A stretch of DNA of 16,474 bases from an uncultured Coriobacteriaceae bacterium. Lineage in GTDB: Bacteria > Actinomycetota > Coriobacteriia > Coriobacteriales > Eggerthellaceae. This document shows positions 13,607-16,474 of this stretch, one piece after another (within the stretch, counting starts at the first letter, position 1; the number at the start of each line of letters is the position of its first letter). The translations under genes and the position numbers were made by a program. The stretch spans positions 1 to 16,474 of the forward strand of contig CADBQL010000100.1 in NCBI GenBank assembly GCA_902796815.1. The letters are read 5' to 3'. The notes beneath the pieces were generated by a model. The model was not told the DNA's origin, made no database searches, and worked only from the letters and a program-made list of their open reading frames with translations.

Positions 13607-14530
13607 TTGAACGATGAGCAATGCAGAAATTACGAAGCAGCGCAGCGCATAATCGGTCATGAGTTTTCGAACGAGCAGCTGCTGCTTTCGGCTATAACGC
13701 ACCCTTCAGCAACGGAGGGGCGTTCGGTCAAGTACTCTTACGAGCGACTCGAATTTCTTGGTGACAGCATCTTAGGTGCCATCGTCGCGTCTATCGCCTT
13801 CAATACCTATCATGATTTAGACGAAGGTGGTCTGACCCGTATCAAGGTCGCTCTCGTGTCGGGAGCGAGTCTTGCCGATGTCGCCGACCATCTTGGGTTT
13901 GCCGATGTGATCATGTTCGGCTCATCCGAGCAGGGCACAGGCAAACGCGGTCTTCACTCTGCGCTCGAGAACGTCTACGAGGCCGTCGTCGCGGCGCTGT
14001 ACCTCGACGCTGGGCTCGAGGCAGCACGCGCATTCGTGGAACGAACCTTGATTGGGCGTATGTCTCTTGATTTGGCCAAAGAGCCCGAGAATCCAAAAAG
14101 CGCGTTGCAGGAAAAGCTCCAGGAGGACGGTATAACGCCGACGTATCGCCTTGTGGAAACGCAGGGACCTCCGCACGATCGCACGTTCGTGGCTCAAGTT
14201 TTCGCCGGCGACAAGGGTCTCGCTCAAGGAACGGGGCGCACAAAAAAAGAAGCCGAGAGCCAAGCTGCCAAAAGCACGCTCGCACGCTTGGGTGAGTTTT
14301 TTGGCTTGGGTCTTACGGAGGACGAACGTTCGGAGCGCGTAATCGCACAAGCTCAGGCTAAAGCTGATAATGTCGCTGCTCAGGCGCAAGCCAAGGTCGA
14401 TAAAGTCACTGCCCAGCAGCAAGCTAAGGCCGAAAAGGCGGCTGCGCGCGCCGCGGAAGTCGCCGAGAAGGAGCGCCTGAAAGCCGAGCGGCGACAACGC
14501 GCTCTAGGCGCAGGCGACAGCGAAGGCTAA
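13607..14530 (+). CDS. rnc: Ribonuclease III with a C-terminal helical tail
   Basis: RNase III cuts double-stranded RNA, including rRNA precursors and structured mRNAs. Residues about 8-150 form the catalytic domain with the signature YERLEFLGDSILG (Glu46, Glu49, Asp53). Residues about 163-232 are the dsRNA-binding domain (NPKSALQEKLQEDGITPTYR, then GTGRTKKEAESQAAKSTLAR). Family members usually stop near residue 225-240; this one has 307, with a tail of three 11-residue repeats (AQAQAKADNVA type) and a basic end. At the place of E. coli Asp114 the alignment puts Asn122 (ALENVYEAVV), while Glu125 matches Glu117. The start is TTG at 13607 with GAGGT ten bases upstream; no better in-frame start is seen. 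smc begins 8 bp after the stop, so both are probably co-transcribed. Confidence 0.95.
   Translation: MNDEQCRNYEAAQRIIGHEFSNEQLLLSAITHPSATEGRSVKYSYERLEFLGDSILGAIVASIAFNTYHDLDEGGLTRIKVALVSGASLADVADHLGFADVIMFGSSEQGTGKRGLHSALENVYEAVVAALYLDAGLEAARAFVERTLIGRMSLDLAKEPENPKSALQEKLQEDGITPTYRLVETQGPPHDRTFVAQVFAGDKGLAQGTGRTKKEAESQAAKSTLARLGEFFGLGLTEDERSERVIAQAQAKADNVAAQAQAKVDKVTAQQQAKAEKAAARAAEVAEKERLKAERRQRALGAGDSEG
14345..14443 (+). repeat. Three 33-bp repeats encoding 11-residue helical units in the RNase III tail
   Basis: Residues 247-279 of RNase III read as AQAQAKADNVA, AQAQAKVDKVT and AQQQAKAEKAA. The 11-residue period is typical of hendecad coiled coils or long amphipathic helices. The repeats are clear in protein but diverged in DNA, so selection rather than recent duplication probably maintains them. 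Confidence 0.7.
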
Positions 14531-14538
14531 GGTGGCTC

Positions 14539-16474
14539 GTGTACCTCAAGTCGCTTGTCCTAAAGGGTTTCAAATCGTTCGCTGACAGAAGCGTGCTTTC
14601 GATGCAGCCTGGCATCACTGCTATAGTCGGTCCGAACGGTTCGGGGAAATCAAATATATCCGATGCCGTGCTTTGGGTGCTCGGTGAACGTTCGGCTCGT
14701 AATCTGCGCGGCCAGGCTATGGATGACATCATCTTCGCCGGGTCTGCTGCGCGTAAAGCTGTTTCGGTCGCCGAAGTTGAACTGGTGCTCGACAATTCCG
14801 ACCATGTGCTACCAGTCGATTTCGACGAAGTTGCCATAACGAGGCGAATGTACCGCTCCGGCGAATCGGAATACCTCGTCAATGGCGTTATAGCACGACG
14901 TCTTGATGTGCTCGACATCCTGCACGATTCGGGCCTCGGCACTGGGACGCATTCTATCATCTCGCAGGGATCGCTCGATTCGATTTTGCAATCGCGCCCC
15001 GAGGATCGCCGATCCCTCATCGAGGAGGCAGCCGGCATCCTCAAGCACAAGCGCCGAAAAGAAAAATCCGAACGCAAGCTCGAGCTCATGCAGAACAACC
15101 TCGATCGTGTGCGCGACGTCACCGCGGAAGTAGGCCGGCAGCTCGCGCCGCTCGAGCGCAAGGCCAAGCGAGCCGAAGCCTACAAGAAGGCAACGGGCGA
15201 GCTGGCCGAAGTCAAGCTCGCACTTGCCGTCGACGATTTGCGCAATCTGCAAAAGCAGTGGGATGAAATTTGCTCTCAGGAACAGCTGGCGTCGACCGAA
15301 GTCGACGCAAAGCGCGAAGCGGTGGAGGTCGCGGAGCGGGCCGTAAACGATTATCAGGAGCTCATGCGGCGTACATCCGAAGACGCAGGTGTCGTTGCAC
15401 GGCGGCAGCGCCGGGCGTCTAACTTAGGCGAACGCCTCGATAGCGCGGAGATGCTCGTTAGAGAGCGCTGCCGCGCGGCACGGGCATCCTGCGCCGACTT
15501 GGAAGATTCGCTCGGCAGCTCTCAGCGCCGACGTGCTGATGCGTCAGCAGAACTTGCAAGCTCGAAAGAACAGCTTGCCGAAGTGGCGCAGCTCAGCGAA
15601 CGAGCGGATGCGAAGGTCTCCGAATTGCAGGCGCAGCGCAAGGAAATCGATAAGAAGCGTCGTGCCCTCGAAGACACTATTCATCGCCTTTCGCGAACGC
15701 TTTCGTCATGCGAGCGCGATCTCGAAAAAGCCCATCGCCAGCAGTCCACGCTCAAGGAGTCGCTTGCGAGCGGCATGGCTCAGGTCAAGATTGTCGAGGC
15801 GCGCAGGCAGGAATTCGAAAATGACCTTGCCCGCGCGCGCGAAAACCACGAAGCCTGCAGCAAGGCGCTCGCTTCGGCTTCCGAGGCGTTGGAGGACTTG
15901 GCCTCGAAGGATACGCGCGCGAGGGAAGAGCTCGCAGCGCTTTTCAAAAAGCGCGATCATGCGCATTCCGAGCGAGACGAGGCGCAAAAGGCGACCCGTC
16001 TTGCGCAGACCGAAAAAGAGGCGGTCGAAAAGGCGCTCAGGGCGAGCCATGCGGATGATCCTGCTCTGGGTTGGCTCATCGAGCATGCTCACGAGTTCGA
16101 AGGGGCGCTATCTGCTGTTTCGAAGGCGTTCAAGGTGTCGCGCGGACTCGAATCGCTTGTGGAGCGCATGTTGGGAGCAGATTTGGCTGCGCTTTCGGTA
16201 GATGATGCCGACTGTGCGCAACGCGTGGTCGAGGCGCTCGTCGAAGGGAACCGTCCAGGAGATGTTGGGATGGTTCTTCGCGCCGATGTGAGCGGGAATG
16301 AGGGTCTGCGCTACGAGGGATCGATCGGCCATGCTCTCATGGACGAGCTTACCTATTCTGACGAATCGCGTCCAATCGTGGAAGCACTGCTTGGCGATGT
16401 GGTCCTGTGCGATACAGCACATGAAGCGTTTGCGGCCCACCGTGATCAAGCGGGGCCGTGGCGTTACGTTTCCC
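14539..16474 (+). CDS. smc: Chromosome segregation ATPase SMC (3' end outside the window)
   Basis: SMC dimers, with ScpA and ScpB, extrude DNA loops and organise the chromosome. The frame is open from GTG 14539 to the window edge (645 codons; full SMC has about 1180). MYLKSLVLKGFKSFADRSVL is the standard N-terminus, followed by Walker A GPNGSGKS at 31-38, the Q-loop ISQGSLDSIL with Gln143 and RRSLIEEAAGILKHK. A coiled-coil arm spans about 170-515 and the hinge begins at about 520 (FEGALSAVSKAFKVSRGLES, then VERMLGADLAALSV). The window ends inside the hinge. AAGGTGG just after the rnc stop serves as ribosome site; the gene starts 8 bp after rnc. The gene is intact as far as it can be read. Confidence 0.97.
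   Translation, partial: MYLKSLVLKGFKSFADRSVLSMQPGITAIVGPNGSGKSNISDAVLWVLGERSARNLRGQAMDDIIFAGSAARKAVSVAEVELVLDNSDHVLPVDFDEVAITRRMYRSGESEYLVNGVIARRLDVLDILHDSGLGTGTHSIISQGSLDSILQSRPEDRRSLIEEAAGILKHKRRKEKSERKLELMQNNLDRVRDVTAEVGRQLAPLERKAKRAEAYKKATGELAEVKLALAVDDLRNLQKQWDEICSQEQLASTEVDAKREAVEVAERAVNDYQELMRRTSEDAGVVARRQRRASNLGERLDSAEMLVRERCRAARASCADLEDSLGSSQRRRADASAELASSKEQLAEVAQLSERADAKVSELQAQRKEIDKKRRALEDTIHRLSRTLSSCERDLEKAHRQQSTLKESLASGMAQVKIVEARRQEFENDLARARENHEACSKALASASEALEDLASKDTRAREELAALFKKRDHAHSERDEAQKATRLAQTEKEAVEKALRASHADDPALGWLIEHAHEFEGALSAVSKAFKVSRGLESLVERMLGADLAALSVDDADCAQRVVEALVEGNRPGDVGMVLRADVSGNEGLRYEGSIGHALMDELTYSDESRPIVEALLGDVVLCDTAHEAFAAHRDQAGPWRYVS

Noticed and set aside
14532..14534. 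Alternative GTG start for smc seven bases upstream
   Set aside because: It is out of frame with the SMC sequence; the GTG at 14539 gives the standard SMC N-terminus directly.
1..16474. CRISPR arrays, tRNA/rRNA genes, insertion sequences, phage or toxin-antitoxin modules
   Set aside because: Both strands were looked over for regular spaced repeats, tRNA-like cloverleaf blocks, transposase motifs and phage genes; none was found. The absence of tRNAs could be confirmed with tRNAscan-SE.

Overview
The window looks like the chromosome of an actinomycete, most likely class Coriobacteriia (Eggerthella/Slackia-like). This is inferred from moderate-to-high G+C, GTG and TTG starts, a membrane-anchored class B sortase in a compact genome, and the order sepIVA-like gene, yceD (DUF177), rpmF, then rnc and smc. 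That order is actinobacterial, but here it is joined to plsX-rnc-smc. No rRNA, tRNA, CRISPR array, insertion sequence or prophage is visible. This is mostly core chromosome.

Region 1 (1-1620) holds the last 33 codons of an unidentified gene, a convergent LysR-family regulator, a palindrome-rich regulatory gap of about 290 bp, and a free-standing 54-codon gene. The small gene has its own promoter, a good ribosome site and a near-ideal terminator.

Region 2 (1660-6730) is a polyphosphate module. ppk1 (polymer synthesis) and a two-domain PPK2-type polyphosphate:AMP phosphotransferase (polymer use) are transcribed divergently from a shared gap of about 200 bp. PPK1 is unusual: the normal ~680-residue catalytic core carries an aspartate-rich N-terminal extension, a lysine-rich insertion and a C-terminal tail of about 260 residues.

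Region 3 (6730-10680) has a class B sortase, then purM and purN (steps 5 and 3 of purine synthesis), then an XdhC/CoxI-family protein. These are co-directional with short gaps, so purM-purN-xdhC is probably one operon.

Region 4 (10680-16474) is the conserved cell-division, translation, lipid and chromosome cluster: a SepIVA-like coiled-coil protein, YceD, ribosomal protein L32 (59 codons), a terminator, PlsX, RNase III and SMC (cut by the window edge inside the hinge). fabD, fabG and acpP, often found between plsX and rnc in Firmicutes, are absent, as is the mutM/fpg often found between rnc and smc in actinobacteria.

Points that stand out: a 31-bp palindromic element present twice in intergenic DNA with a looser relative in the plsX leader; three consecutive inverted repeats between plsX and rnc, one forming a strong hairpin that could be an RNase III self-cleavage site; an Asn where E. 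coli RNase III has the metal ligand Asp114; the PPK1 extensions; and a good T-N11-A LysR box. No wholly new multi-gene system is evident. The nearest candidates are the decorated PPK1 with its divergent partner and the stand-alone 54-residue protein.
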